Source: an uncultured Lachnospiraceae bacterium
Lineage (GTDB): Bacteria; Bacillota; Clostridia; Lachnospirales; Lachnospiraceae
Assembly: GCA_934371505.1 (NCBI GenBank)
Contig: CAKRNW010000021.1
Location: 1 to 23,586, forward strand
Direction: 5' to 3'
DNA: 23,586 nucleotides
Shown here: piece by piece, positions 1-7,619 of the stretch
How positions within the stretch are numbered: position 1 is the first letter of the stretch
How the letters are laid out: the number at the start of each line of letters is the position of its first letter
Translations under genes and position numbers: made by a program
The notes under the pieces: generated by a model
What the model was told of the DNA's origin: nothing
Databases searched by the model: none
What the model saw: the letters and a program-made list of their open reading frames with translations, nothing else

Positions 1-216
1 TTCAATTCCATACCCTGCATCCACTGCCTTTTGAAATGCTGCCAGGGAATTTTCCGGTGCCTGGGTCTCGTTGTCATGAAGTCCCCTGTGAGCATACAGA
101 ACCCGCAGATAGGGCGTCCTGTCCGGTTTGTGCATCATGCGGGGCATAATCATCAGCAGATACAGCACTGCCAGCACAACCACTACAATTAAAAGTACGA
201 GTAAAAATGTTTTCAT
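1..216 (-). CDS. Membrane-anchored glycerophosphodiester phosphodiesterase, N-terminal part (cut by window edge)
   Basis: Only the first 72 codons are present; the gene continues past base 1. Residues 3-26 form a hydrophobic membrane anchor followed by a basic stretch (PRMMHK). After that comes the start of a GDPD barrel: AHRG with His43 and Arg44, then PENS at 54-57 and AF at 60-61, ending in GYGIE with Glu72. In this family the HRG histidine is the general acid/base, and the downstream glutamates bind the metal. The expected reaction is hydrolysis of glycerophosphodiesters to glycerol-3-phosphate and an alcohol, with the catalytic domain tethered to the membrane. An AGAAGG ribosome site lies upstream of the ATG at 214-216. 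The MFS gene upstream ends 53 bases away in the same direction, so the two may be co-transcribed. The family call is firm; the substrate cannot be told from this fragment. Confidence 0.85.
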   Translation of the reverse strand, partial: MKTFLLVLLIVVVVLAVLYLLMIMPRMMHKPDRTPYLRVLYAHRGLHDNETQAPENSLAAFQKAVDAGYGIE

Positions 217-269
217 TGGTAAGCCTTCTTTTCTGTCAAAATTCTAATGTCATTTTAAATTGTTTTCCA

Positions 270-1574
270 CTAATCGTCCACATCAAAGTGTTCCAGCATG
301 CTGTCCTTCTTCACGGGTTTTACATCGCCGTGGCGCACCTGGGTCATGGTGACAAATGCCAGGGCGGAAAAGATTAACGCGTAGGGGAACAGGGTGCGGT
401 AGGACACATGCTCCAGCAAAAATCCGGAGGCCACAGGAGTAAAAATCTGTGCCGCCATGGAAAACGTATAGTAAGTACCGGTAAATTTACCGATGTCGCT
501 GCCCTTTCCCATCTCCACAATCATGGGGTAGGAATTTACGTTAATTGCCGCCCAGCCGATACCGATGCAGGCAAAGCCCAGATTGATGATGGGATGATAG
601 TTTGGCATCAGCGCCGCTAACAGATAGCAGATGCTCATAATCACCACGCCACCCATAATGGTCTTTTTACGTCCGATGCGGCTGGAAATATTCCCGATGG
701 GTATGTAACTTAAAATGGCTGCTACGGTTGCCACCATCAGGCAGTTGGCAAAACTTCCGCCTTCTAACTTCCACACCACTCTGGTATAGCGGGAAAAACC
801 GGTGGTTACGGCATTATAGGCAGTATACCACAGGAAGATGGAGGCCAGCATAAACATCATGGAGCGCTTTACATCTGCCGCCATAGGATTTTTGCCCCCG
901 TTCTCCTGGGCTTTCTCCTCGTCCATCTCTCCGCCGAAAGGTTCGCCTGCAGCCAGGCATTCCGCCTCTACTTTGGCTTTTACCTTTTTCTCCCGGACGG
1001 TCACGCACAGAATAATCACTGCCACTAACACCAGTCCGCCGATGCTTGCAAACAGGGGCAGATAATCGGGACGCTCGCCACTGCCCACCAACAGTTTAAT
1101 CATGATAAGAGCATAGACGCCGCCCACAGCTCCCATGAGGTTGATGACTGCATTGCCCTTGCTCCGCAGACGGTTAGGTGTCAAATCTGGCATCAGGGCA
1201 ACCGCCGGTGAACGATAGAGTCCCATGGATACCAGCAGGGCAAATAACGCTGCCACGAAAAGCACCAGATTCACGGTTCTGTCTGCGTAGGGCAACAGGA
1301 ATAAAAAGACTGTTGCCAGCAGCGTGCCGCCCACGATGAAGGGAATACGCTTACCGAAGGGTGTGTCCACCTTGTCGGACAATGCTCCGAACAGCGGCAG
1401 CAGGAAAATTGCCAGCACATTGTCCATCGCCATCAAAGCACCGGTTACCGTTTCTCCCAGTCCGAAGGTGTTTTGCAGAATCAGCGGTATAATGTTGTCA
1501 TACATCTGCCAGAATGCACAGATGGACATAAATGCCAGACCGATGAGCACCGTCCTCTTGTAGTTTAGTTTCAT
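270..1574 (-). CDS. MFS transporter resembling GPH/SLC45-type sugar carriers
   Basis: A 434-residue integral membrane protein with about twelve hydrophobic segments in two halves. They are split by a long charged cytoplasmic loop (REKKVKAKVEAE onward, about residues 200-240). The first half carries GALSDKVDTPFGKR (63-76), matching the G-x-x-SD-x5-GRR-P signature shared by GPH and SLC45/sucrose-type carriers, and a later RSPAVALMPDLTP segment typical of the same group. It probably moves a sugar or glycoside with a cation; the substrate is not visible. I start it at the ATG at 1572-1574, which has AAAGGAGG seven bases upstream, rather than at an in-frame ATG 33 bases further out that has no ribosome site. 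It is followed by the GDPD gene and is divergent from the ABC-F gene. It has no obvious tie to the glycan island further right. Confidence 0.75.
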   Translation of the reverse strand: MKLNYKRTVLIGLAFMSICAFWQMYDNIIPLILQNTFGLGETVTGALMAMDNVLAIFLLPLFGALSDKVDTPFGKRIPFIVGGTLLATVFLFLLPYADRTVNLVLFVAALFALLVSMGLYRSPAVALMPDLTPNRLRSKGNAVINLMGAVGGVYALIMIKLLVGSGERPDYLPLFASIGGLVLVAVIILCVTVREKKVKAKVEAECLAAGEPFGGEMDEEKAQENGGKNPMAADVKRSMMFMLASIFLWYTAYNAVTTGFSRYTRVVWKLEGGSFANCLMVATVAAILSYIPIGNISSRIGRKKTIMGGVVIMSICYLLAALMPNYHPIINLGFACIGIGWAAINVNSYPMIVEMGKGSDIGKFTGTYYTFSMAAQIFTPVASGFLLEHVSYRTLFPYALIFSALAFVTMTQVRHGDVKPVKKDSMLEHFDVDD

Positions 1575-1605
1575 AGGAAATCCTCCTTTGTCCGCTAATG
1601 TATGC

Positions 1606-1638
1606 ATTATACCATATCTCCTGTTTTCGGGCTATCAA
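1606..1638 (-). promoter_or_regulatory. Extended -10 promoter for the leftward MFS gene
   Basis: Read on the minus strand, 1614-1606 is TGGTATAAT, a perfect TATAAT with the extended -10 TG one base upstream. The nearest -35-like hexamer is TTGATA at 1638-1633, but its 21-base spacing is too long, so the extended -10 probably does most of the work. Transcription would start near base 1599, leaving a leader of about 25 bases that holds the AAAGGAGG site. This is a sequence-based prediction only. Confidence 0.5.
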
Positions 1639-1662
1639 ATGCATGTAAAATTTAAGAAATCC

Positions 1663-1690
1663 TTGAAATACCGATGGTTTCATGTATAAT
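1663..1690 (+). promoter_or_regulatory. Promoter for ABC-F and PHP genes
   Basis: TTGAAA at 1663-1668 and TATAAT at 1685-1690, separated by 16 bases: a near-consensus housekeeping promoter facing right. The predicted transcription start is near 1697, about 46 bases before the ABC-F start codon. It lies back to back with the leftward MFS promoter. Confidence 0.65.
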
Positions 1691-1742
1691 AGAGGAAGTT
1701 ATGTTCTCTTGGTATACAAAATAAGAAAATTGAGGTATGGCA

Positions 1743-3383
1743 ATGATTAGTGCAAACAATGTTACACTTAGGATAGGAAAAAAGGCTCTGTTCGAGGATG
1801 TGAATATCAAATTCACCGAGGGTAACTGCTACGGTATCATCGGTGCCAACGGCGCTGGTAAATCCACTTTCTTAAAAATTTTATCCGGTCAGCTGGAAAC
1901 CACCAACGGTGACATCGTAATTACCCCCGGTCAGCGTCTCTCCTTCTTAGAGCAGGATCACTTCAAATACGACAACTACACCGTTATGGACACCGTTATC
2001 ATGGGTAACGAGCGTCTGTACGAGATTATGAAGGAAAAAGATGCCATCTATGCCAAAGAAAATTTCACCGACGAGGATGGAATCCGTGCCAGCGAACTGG
2101 AGGCAGAATTTGCAGAAATGGACGGCTGGGACGCAGAAAGCAATGCTGCCATGCTGTTAAACGGCCTGGGCATCGATCCTTCCCTGCACTATGCACAAAT
2201 GGCAGATTTAAACGGTAATGAAAAGGTGAAAATTCTGTTGGCAAAAGCACTGTTCGGCAACCCCGATATCCTGCTTTTGGACGAGCCTACCAACCATCTG
2301 GATCTGGATGCCATCTCCTGGCTGGAGGATTTCCTCATTGATTTCGAGAATACCGTTATCGTGGTTTCCCATGACCGTTATTTTCTGAATAAGGTCTGCA
2401 CCCATATCGCCGATATTGACTATGGCAAAATCCAGCTATACGCCGGCAACTACGACTTCTGGTACGAGTCCAGCCAGTTGATTATCAAACAGCGCAAGGA
2501 AGCGAATAAGAAAAAGGAGGAACAGATCAAGGAATTACAGGAGTTCATCTCCCGTTTCTCCGCAAACGCCTCCAAGTCCAAACAGGCAACCTCCAGAAAA
2601 CGTGCCCTGGAAAAAATTGAGCTGGATGACATCAAACCCTCCAGCCGTAAATACCCCTACATTGATTTCCGCCCGGAGCGGGAAATCGGTAATGAAGTGC
2701 TTTCCGTGGAAGGCATCACCAAAACCATCAACGGAGAAAAGGTTCTGGATAACATTACCTTTATCGTTGGCCACGATGACAAGATTGCCTTTGTAGGTGG
2801 CAACGAACTGGCAAAAACCACCCTCTTTAAAATCCTGGTAGGTGAGATGGAGCCGGATTCCGGTACTTACAAATGGGGTGTCACCACATCCCAGGCCTAT
2901 TTCCCCAAGGATAACACCGAGGAATTCGACAATGATTACACCATTACCGAATGGCTCACCGGTTACTCTCCTGTGAAGGATGTCACCTATGTCCGTGGTT
3001 TCCTGGGACGTATGCTGTTTGCCGGTGAGGACGGTGTGAAAAAGGTTAAGGTGCTCTCCGGTGGTGAGAAAGTCCGCTGCCTTCTTTCCAAAATGATGAT
3101 CAGCGGGGCTAACTGCTTAATCTTTGATGAGCCCACCAACCATCTGGATATGGAGTCCATCACTGCCCTCAACGAAGGCATGAAACGCTTTAAGGGCGTA
3201 GAACTGTTCTCCTGCCATGACCATCAGGTCGTACAGACCACAGCAAACCGTATCATGGAGATTCTGCCAAACGGCACCATGATTGACAAGATCACAACCT
3301 ATGACGAGTATCTGGCAAGCGATGAGATGGCCCGGAAACGTACCATCTATACCAGTACCGAAGCTGAGGAAGATAATAACTAA
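1743..3383 (+). CDS. ykpA: ABC-F family ATPase, YkpA/YbiT type
   Basis: A 546-residue soluble protein with two ATP-binding domains and no membrane segments, acting at the ribosome by analogy with the ABC-F family. Domain 1 has Walker A GANGAGKST (34-42), Walker B and DEPTNHLD from Asp180, and a signature of LNGNE (156-160) instead of LSGGE. The charged linker at about 240-300 (KKKEEQIKELQEF onward, with SKQATSRKR) is the part that reaches toward P-site tRNA in the family. Domain 2 has a Walker A altered to GGNELAKTT (352-360), a normal LSGGE (438-442) and DEPTNHLD from Asp462. Length and sequence fit Bacillus YkpA, as I recall it, from end to end. I chose the ATG at 1743 because GAGG lies seven bases upstream; an ATG at 1737 is only one base from that site. 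YkpA-type proteins are not classical antibiotic-resistance ABC-Fs. The next gene overlaps its stop codon. Confidence 0.9.
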   Translation: MISANNVTLRIGKKALFEDVNIKFTEGNCYGIIGANGAGKSTFLKILSGQLETTNGDIVITPGQRLSFLEQDHFKYDNYTVMDTVIMGNERLYEIMKEKDAIYAKENFTDEDGIRASELEAEFAEMDGWDAESNAAMLLNGLGIDPSLHYAQMADLNGNEKVKILLAKALFGNPDILLLDEPTNHLDLDAISWLEDFLIDFENTVIVVSHDRYFLNKVCTHIADIDYGKIQLYAGNYDFWYESSQLIIKQRKEANKKKEEQIKELQEFISRFSANASKSKQATSRKRALEKIELDDIKPSSRKYPYIDFRPEREIGNEVLSVEGITKTINGEKVLDNITFIVGHDDKIAFVGGNELAKTTLFKILVGEMEPDSGTYKWGVTTSQAYFPKDNTEEFDNDYTITEWLTGYSPVKDVTYVRGFLGRMLFAGEDGVKKVKVLSGGEKVRCLLSKMMISGANCLIFDEPTNHLDMESITALNEGMKRFKGVELFSCHDHQVVQTTANRIMEILPNGTMIDKITTYDEYLASDEMARKRTIYTSTEAEEDNN

Positions 3384-4231
3384 TGATTGATTTACACGTA
3401 CACTCCAACAAATCGGACGGGACTTTTGCCCCGTCCGAACTTGTTACTATGGCACTTGAAAAAAACTTAACGGCGATGGCGCTCACGGATCACGATACCA
3501 CCGATGGACTTGAGGAGCTTACAAAGGCTGCCCAGGGTAAACCCATTGAAATTGTTCCCGGAATTGAACTCTCCACAGAGTATGAAGGAAAGGACATCCA
3601 CATTGTAGGACTCTTTATTGATCCTAATCAGGCGGATTTTCAGGCTCATCTGAAATCTTTTGTAGAATCCAGGGATGCCCGCAACCGTAAAATGTGCGCG
3701 AATCTGCAGGAGGCCGGAATCCCCATCTCCTACGAGGCATTGCAGGAGGCAAATCCCGGTTCTGTCATAACCCGTGCCCACTACGGCACCTGGCTTTTGA
3801 AACATGGAATCGTATCCAGTGTGGCAGATGCTTTTTCCAGATATCTGGGCGACCACACTCCTTATTTTGTTCCCAGGGGAAAGGTGACGCCCCAACAGGC
3901 CGTCAGTCTAATTCAAAAAGCCGGGGGACTGGCAGTTCTGGCGCATCCCATTCTCTACCGCATGAGCAGGGAGCGGCTGGATATTCTGGTGTGCCGCCTG
4001 AAAAACGTAGGACTTACCGGCATTGAAGCAATCTATGCCACCTACAATCACCGGGAGGAAAACCAGATTCGCCAGCTTGCCCTCAAATATGACCTGTTAA
4101 TCAGCGGCGGCTCTGATTTCCACGGCCTTGCCAAGCCGAAATTGGAACTTGGCACCGGCTATGGAAATCTCTGCATACCTGATGAAATTTATTTTGTGTT
4201 AAAGGAATTCCATGATGTAAACTTCCATTAA
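3383..4231 (+). CDS. PHP-domain phosphoesterase (RNase AM/YciV-like)
   Basis: A 282-residue cytoplasmic PHP metallo-phosphoesterase. Metal-binding motifs are visible in order: HVH (His5, His7), Asp12, TDHD (Asp36, His37), Glu62 in PGIELS, His73, an AHP motif near residue 189, and GGSDFHG near the C-terminus. Size and motif order match the single-domain YciV/TrpH group. Characterised members include a 3',5'-nucleoside bisphosphate phosphatase and the 5'-3' exonuclease RNase AM. Either activity is possible here, and I cannot choose from sequence alone. The ATG shares its A with the ABC-F stop codon (TAATG), so the pair is almost certainly translationally coupled. The gene ends four bases from the end of the convergent nahK gene, with no visible terminator between them. 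Confidence 0.85.
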   Translation: MIDLHVHSNKSDGTFAPSELVTMALEKNLTAMALTDHDTTDGLEELTKAAQGKPIEIVPGIELSTEYEGKDIHIVGLFIDPNQADFQAHLKSFVESRDARNRKMCANLQEAGIPISYEALQEANPGSVITRAHYGTWLLKHGIVSSVADAFSRYLGDHTPYFVPRGKVTPQQAVSLIQKAGGLAVLAHPILYRMSRERLDILVCRLKNVGLTGIEAIYATYNHREENQIRQLALKYDLLISGGSDFHGLAKPKLELGTGYGNLCIPDEIYFVLKEFHDVNFH

Positions 4232-4235
4232 ACAC

Positions 4236-5354
4236 TTACTGCTCTGCGTACTTCCGGACAATCTGCTGCATGACATCCCATTTTTTCTCCATGTCTGCAA
4301 CAAGCTTAAACTGGGTTCTGCTTCTGTCCAGATTCTGTTCCTCCCGATGAATTTTGAAGTAATGGTCTCCCTCCAGATAATCCGTCAGGAATCGCATGCC
4401 ACATTCCAGAGTCATCACTTTTGCTCCCATGGGCAGCATTTCTATTTCCCTGGCTGTTAAACTGTCTCCACATTCCTGCAAAAATCCCTTTGTGTAGAGT
4501 TCAAACAGCTTCATGCTGCAGGAAACCTTGTCCAGATTTTTTTCATCTTCTGCTGCGGTGCTGGCTCCGAAACGGATGGAATCCCCAAAATCGTTCATGG
4601 CCAGTCCCGGCATGACTGTGTCCAGATCTATCACGCAGATCCCCTTTCCTGTGACATCATCAATCATTATATTGTTTAATTTAGTATCATTATGGGTAAC
4701 TCTGAGGGGCAGTTCTCCCTGTTCCAATAATTTTCCAAAGACTTCTGTCACATCTTCCCTGTCTAGTACAAACTGAATTTCATCCTTCACCAATGCCGCA
4801 CGTCCGCATACATCCTTCTCTACAGCATCCCTAAAAACCTGAAACCTTGCTTTGGTGTCGTGAAATCCCTTGATGGTTTCATGTAAGGTTCCCGCAGGAT
4901 AATCAGATAACATCTTTTGGAAATGTCCAAATGCTACCGCACACTCATAAAAATCCTCCGGTCTTTTTACCTGGTCGTAGCAGGTCGCTCCGGTAATGAA
5001 TCTGTACGCTCTCCAATACTCTCCCCGGGAATCCACAAAATAGTATTTTCCGTCTTTTGCCGGAATCAGATTCAGTGTTTCCCGCTCTGGATCTCCGCCG
5101 CTTTCCAGGATTTTCCTTTTTAAGTGTGTCGTAACCCCTACAATGTTCTCCATCAGTTCTATTGGATTCTGAAAGATTTCCCGGTTCATTTTCTGGAGAA
5201 TGACTTTCAAGCTTCCCATTCCACCGATTTGAAACTCCAGCAAAAAGGTATCGTTGATATGTCCATTGCCATGAGGTTTCGCATATACGATGATTCCTTC
5301 AAAGGCAAATCCCTGTATTGCCTCCTGTAACTGTTCCTGTGATACTCTTTCCAT
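4236..5354 (-). CDS. nahK: N-acetylhexosamine 1-kinase (APH fold)
   Basis: A 372-residue cytoplasmic kinase predicted to phosphorylate GlcNAc or GalNAc at C1 with ATP. It has the aminoglycoside-phosphotransferase fold, with HNDTKLNN at 221-228 (catalytic Asp223) and the metal-binding IDLDT at 242-246. Beyond the general fold, it shares many stretches with Bifidobacterium longum NahK as I recall that sequence: GHIN, HDT-x-RF, LRVTHNDTKLNNI, DFGDSIRFGAST, LTAREIE, ECGMRF and DYLEGD. That makes NahK much more likely than an antibiotic kinase. It is the last gene of a leftward operon, seven bases after the nucleotidyltransferase, and its GAGGAG ribosome site overlaps the end of that gene. In bifidobacteria NahK works beside a GH112 phosphorylase on lacto-N-biose or galacto-N-biose. 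No GH112 is present here, so the N-acetylhexosamine must come from hydrolysis instead. Confidence 0.88.
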   Translation of the reverse strand: MERVSQEQLQEAIQGFAFEGIIVYAKPHGNGHINDTFLLEFQIGGMGSLKVILQKMNREIFQNPIELMENIVGVTTHLKRKILESGGDPERETLNLIPAKDGKYYFVDSRGEYWRAYRFITGATCYDQVKRPEDFYECAVAFGHFQKMLSDYPAGTLHETIKGFHDTKARFQVFRDAVEKDVCGRAALVKDEIQFVLDREDVTEVFGKLLEQGELPLRVTHNDTKLNNIMIDDVTGKGICVIDLDTVMPGLAMNDFGDSIRFGASTAAEDEKNLDKVSCSMKLFELYTKGFLQECGDSLTAREIEMLPMGAKVMTLECGMRFLTDYLEGDHYFKIHREEQNLDRSRTQFKLVADMEKKWDVMQQIVRKYAEQ

Positions 5355-5361
5355 TTTGTCT

Positions 5362-6285
5362 TTACTCCTCCCATAGGTGTTGAGGATAAATGCCTTCCTC
5401 TTTAAAATGCTGTATTGCCTGCACCAATAACGTTTTATCTTCTTTGTAAGTTACGCCATACCATTTATCTTCCGATTCCAGAACAGTAACAGTGGCCTTT
5501 CCCTGTTCCAAAAGCCTGCTGACCACAGAGGGAAGAAAGTATTCGCTCTTCAGGGGATTCTTTTCCAGATTTTCTTTTAAGAACCCGGAAAATCCTTCCC
5601 TGATTTCTTTTAAGATGCTTTCTGTAAATCCCCACAGATTCATGGAAACAATGGTTTCGCCGCTCAAAGGATTCCAGGTTGCTCCTTCGTCTTCGGTGAA
5701 AGCAATTCCATCCCTTCTTTTTTCTATTCTGGTCTTTTCTTCTATCGTCTGCAGTTTTTTATTTTCATCCACCCTGCATATGCCTCTTGCCACACTTCCG
5801 TTTTCCGTCACTGTATTTTTGAGACGATACCCTACCATAGCATAGGTATATTGATCCGTATCCTCATGAGTGGTAAGAAATTGGTAAATTTCTGCAAACG
5901 CATGGTAACCATAAAAGTCATCCGCATTGATGACGGCAAACGGAGCATCAATCTGTGGAGAGGCACTTAAAATCGCATGGGCAGTTCCCCACGGTTTCTT
6001 TCTGCCTTCCGGCACACGGTAGTTTTCAGGCATATCATCCAGTTCCTGGAAAGCGTAGGAAATTTCCATGATGTTACTCATTCGGTTTCCAATCACTTCC
6101 TTAAAGTCTTCTTCCATTTCCTTCTTTATAATAAAGACTACCTTTTCAAATCCGACTCTTTTCGCATCATAGATGGAAAAATCCATAATAATGTGTCCTT
6201 CATCATCCACCGGATCTATCTGCTTCAATCCTCCGTATCTGCTGCCCATACCGGCCGCCATAATCACAAGTACTGGTTTTTTCAA
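5362..6285 (-). CDS. Sugar-1-phosphate nucleotidyltransferase
   Basis: A 307-residue Rossmann-type NTP transferase. The N-terminal AAGMGSRYGGLKQ (10-22) is the nucleotide-binding G-x-G-x-R loop, PWGTAHA (98-104) is the usual second loop, and NADD (120-123) supplies the metal-binding aspartates. The family joins a sugar-1-phosphate to NTP, releasing pyrophosphate. Placed between an oxidoreductase and NahK, the best inference is conversion of N-acetylhexosamine-1-phosphate to UDP-GlcNAc or UDP-GalNAc. It would stand in for the GalT-like LnpC of the bifidobacterial pathway, but nucleotide and sugar specificity cannot be read from sequence. Translation begins at a TTG (6283-6285), supported by AGGAGG eight bases upstream; no in-frame ATG fits better. 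The leader carries a tandem duplication of the ribosome site, listed separately. Confidence 0.8.
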   Translation of the reverse strand: MKKPVLVIMAAGMGSRYGGLKQIDPVDDEGHIIMDFSIYDAKRVGFEKVVFIIKKEMEEDFKEVIGNRMSNIMEISYAFQELDDMPENYRVPEGRKKPWGTAHAILSASPQIDAPFAVINADDFYGYHAFAEIYQFLTTHEDTDQYTYAMVGYRLKNTVTENGSVARGICRVDENKKLQTIEEKTRIEKRRDGIAFTEDEGATWNPLSGETIVSMNLWGFTESILKEIREGFSGFLKENLEKNPLKSEYFLPSVVSRLLEQGKATVTVLESEDKWYGVTYKEDKTLLVQAIQHFKEEGIYPQHLWEE

Positions 6286-6294
6286 TATTTTTTC

Positions 6295-6314
6295 CTCCTA
6301 TATTCTCCTATATT
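6295..6314 (-). repeat. Tandem 10-bp duplication of a ribosome-binding site
   Basis: Two perfect, directly adjacent copies of AATATAGGAG (minus strand) lie in the 52-base gap ahead of the nucleotidyltransferase. The copy nearer the gene extends to AGGAGG and is correctly spaced from the TTG start; the farther one could act as a standby site. The copies are exact in the sequence; the effect on translation is inferred. Confidence 0.7.
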
Positions 6315-6337
6315 TTTAAACCAATATCGATTTGCTC

Positions 6338-7606
6338 TTACTCATGCCCCCGAAAGGTCTGCAGCAGGATTGTTTTCCCACCTTCTAACCTTGACTGCTC
6401 TGCTGCCAGTGCCATGTAATGGCTTTCGAGAGAATCCTTCAGTCCTGTCAGGGTGTTTTTCCCTTCCGTCGCAGAAATATATAAATCCTCCATCATCTGC
6501 TCATCTCCACCTCCATGACTTTTCTCACCCATTGCTCCTGCAGTCAGGATTTCCACTGCGCTCTGTCCAAACCGCTGTAAGGTGAGCTGTTCTTCTTCCA
6601 TCGTCCCGGAAAGTTCTCCCTCCGTCCCCATGATATGTATGGTTCGATAATTCTCTTCATGAAATCCTGACATGGAAAAGGAAATCGTCACACCATTCTC
6701 CATCTGGGCGCATACCACCTGATGATCCACCACATCGTTATCACATTGAAAAACACAACGTCCATAATTTCCGTCATACAATGCCTTTTTTATCTTTTGG
6801 TGTTCTGTGCTGCCCCCTACCTCCTGCAACATCCATCCACGACCGCTTATCTGCTTCTCTGGCAGATAAATTTTTTCAGCATCAAAGGGACATTCTTTCT
6901 TCCTGCTGCAGTTTTGCAGACAGTATTCACCCGCTCCCGGCGGCGCACATTCCTTCCGAAAACATGTAAGCGCTCCCATGGAGGAAATAGACTGGCATCT
7001 ACTCTCTGTCAGCCAGACAAACAAATCCATGTCGTGACAGCATTTTGCCAGAATCATCGGACTGGTTTCTTCACTCTTTCTCCATTTTCCCCGTACATAG
7101 CTGTGAGTGTAATGCCAGTAGCCCACATTCTCTGTGGCACGAATGGATATCACTTCTCCAATCGCATGCTGTTTCAGCAGCTCTTTGATTTTTCTGTAAA
7201 AAGAGGTGTAGCGGAGCACATGACATACGGTGACCCGGCTTTCATAGGCATGTGCCGCCTCATAGAGTCTTTTGCATTCCTCTGCATAGGGAGAGACCGG
7301 TTTCTCCAACAGGATGTCATATCCTTTTTTTATCGCCAACAGTGCATGCTCCACATGCTGTCTGTCCTGGGTACAAATCAATGCAATATCAGCAAATTTA
7401 GGCTGTGCAAACAGTTCTTCTGCACTGGAAAAGCACTGTTCCTCCTTCAGGCCGTACTCCTCCCTGATTCGTTCCCTCCGGAATTCGTCTGGTTCCGCAA
7501 CACCGACCAGCCGCATTTTTTCGGGATGTTGTCTGGTATAAGGCGCATAGGCAAGAAATCCTCTCCCACCGGCGCCTGCAATGACAATAAAAACTGGGTT
7601 TTTCAT
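6338..7606 (-). CDS. Gfo/Idh/MocA-family oxidoreductase with a cysteine-rich insert
   Basis: A 422-residue NAD(P)-dependent sugar oxidoreductase-type protein, cytoplasmic with no signal peptide. An N-terminal Rossmann domain has GAGGRG (11-16), followed by the family EKP motif (101-103, Lys102). The second domain has KCCHD (188-192), with the Lys and His expected at the active site. Between about 215 and 239 there is a cysteine cluster (Cys215, 220, 229, 233, 239) ending in CPFDAEKIY. I recall related CP-x-A-x-x-Y inserts in other members of this superfamily; it may bind zinc or an iron-sulfur cluster. It is the first gene of the leftward operon with the nucleotidyltransferase and nahK, starting at an ATG with AAGGGGG just upstream, and it diverges from the AraC gene. 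A role in oxidising or epimerising an imported sugar is inferred; the substrate is unknown. Confidence 0.8.
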   Translation of the reverse strand: MKNPVFIVIAGAGGRGFLAYAPYTRQHPEKMRLVGVAEPDEFRRERIREEYGLKEEQCFSSAEELFAQPKFADIALICTQDRQHVEHALLAIKKGYDILLEKPVSPYAEECKRLYEAAHAYESRVTVCHVLRYTSFYRKIKELLKQHAIGEVISIRATENVGYWHYTHSYVRGKWRKSEETSPMILAKCCHDMDLFVWLTESRCQSISSMGALTCFRKECAPPGAGEYCLQNCSRKKECPFDAEKIYLPEKQISGRGWMLQEVGGSTEHQKIKKALYDGNYGRCVFQCDNDVVDHQVVCAQMENGVTISFSMSGFHEENYRTIHIMGTEGELSGTMEEEQLTLQRFGQSAVEILTAGAMGEKSHGGGDEQMMEDLYISATEGKNTLTGLKDSLESHYMALAAEQSRLEGGKTILLQTFRGHE

Positions 7607-7619
7607 TTTTCCCCCTTCT

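Noticed and set aside
1743..3383. ABC-F antibiotic resistance determinant (Msr, Vga, Lsa or OptrA type)
   Set aside because: Length, linker and motif pattern match the housekeeping YkpA/YbiT type rather than resistance subfamilies.
3467..3895. A 142-codon minus-strand open frame inside the PHP gene
   Set aside because: The PHP gene has all metal-binding motifs in frame; the opposite frame has no domain or ribosome site.
4236..5354. Aminoglycoside phosphotransferase (antibiotic resistance) as the identity of the APH-fold kinase
   Set aside because: Many extended matches to NahK outside the generic APH motifs, and the sugar-nucleotide operon context, argue for a sugar kinase.
5977..6585. A 202-codon open frame on the plus strand
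   Set aside because: It spans the nucleotidyltransferase start and oxidoreductase end on the opposite strand and shows no family motif or good ribosome site.
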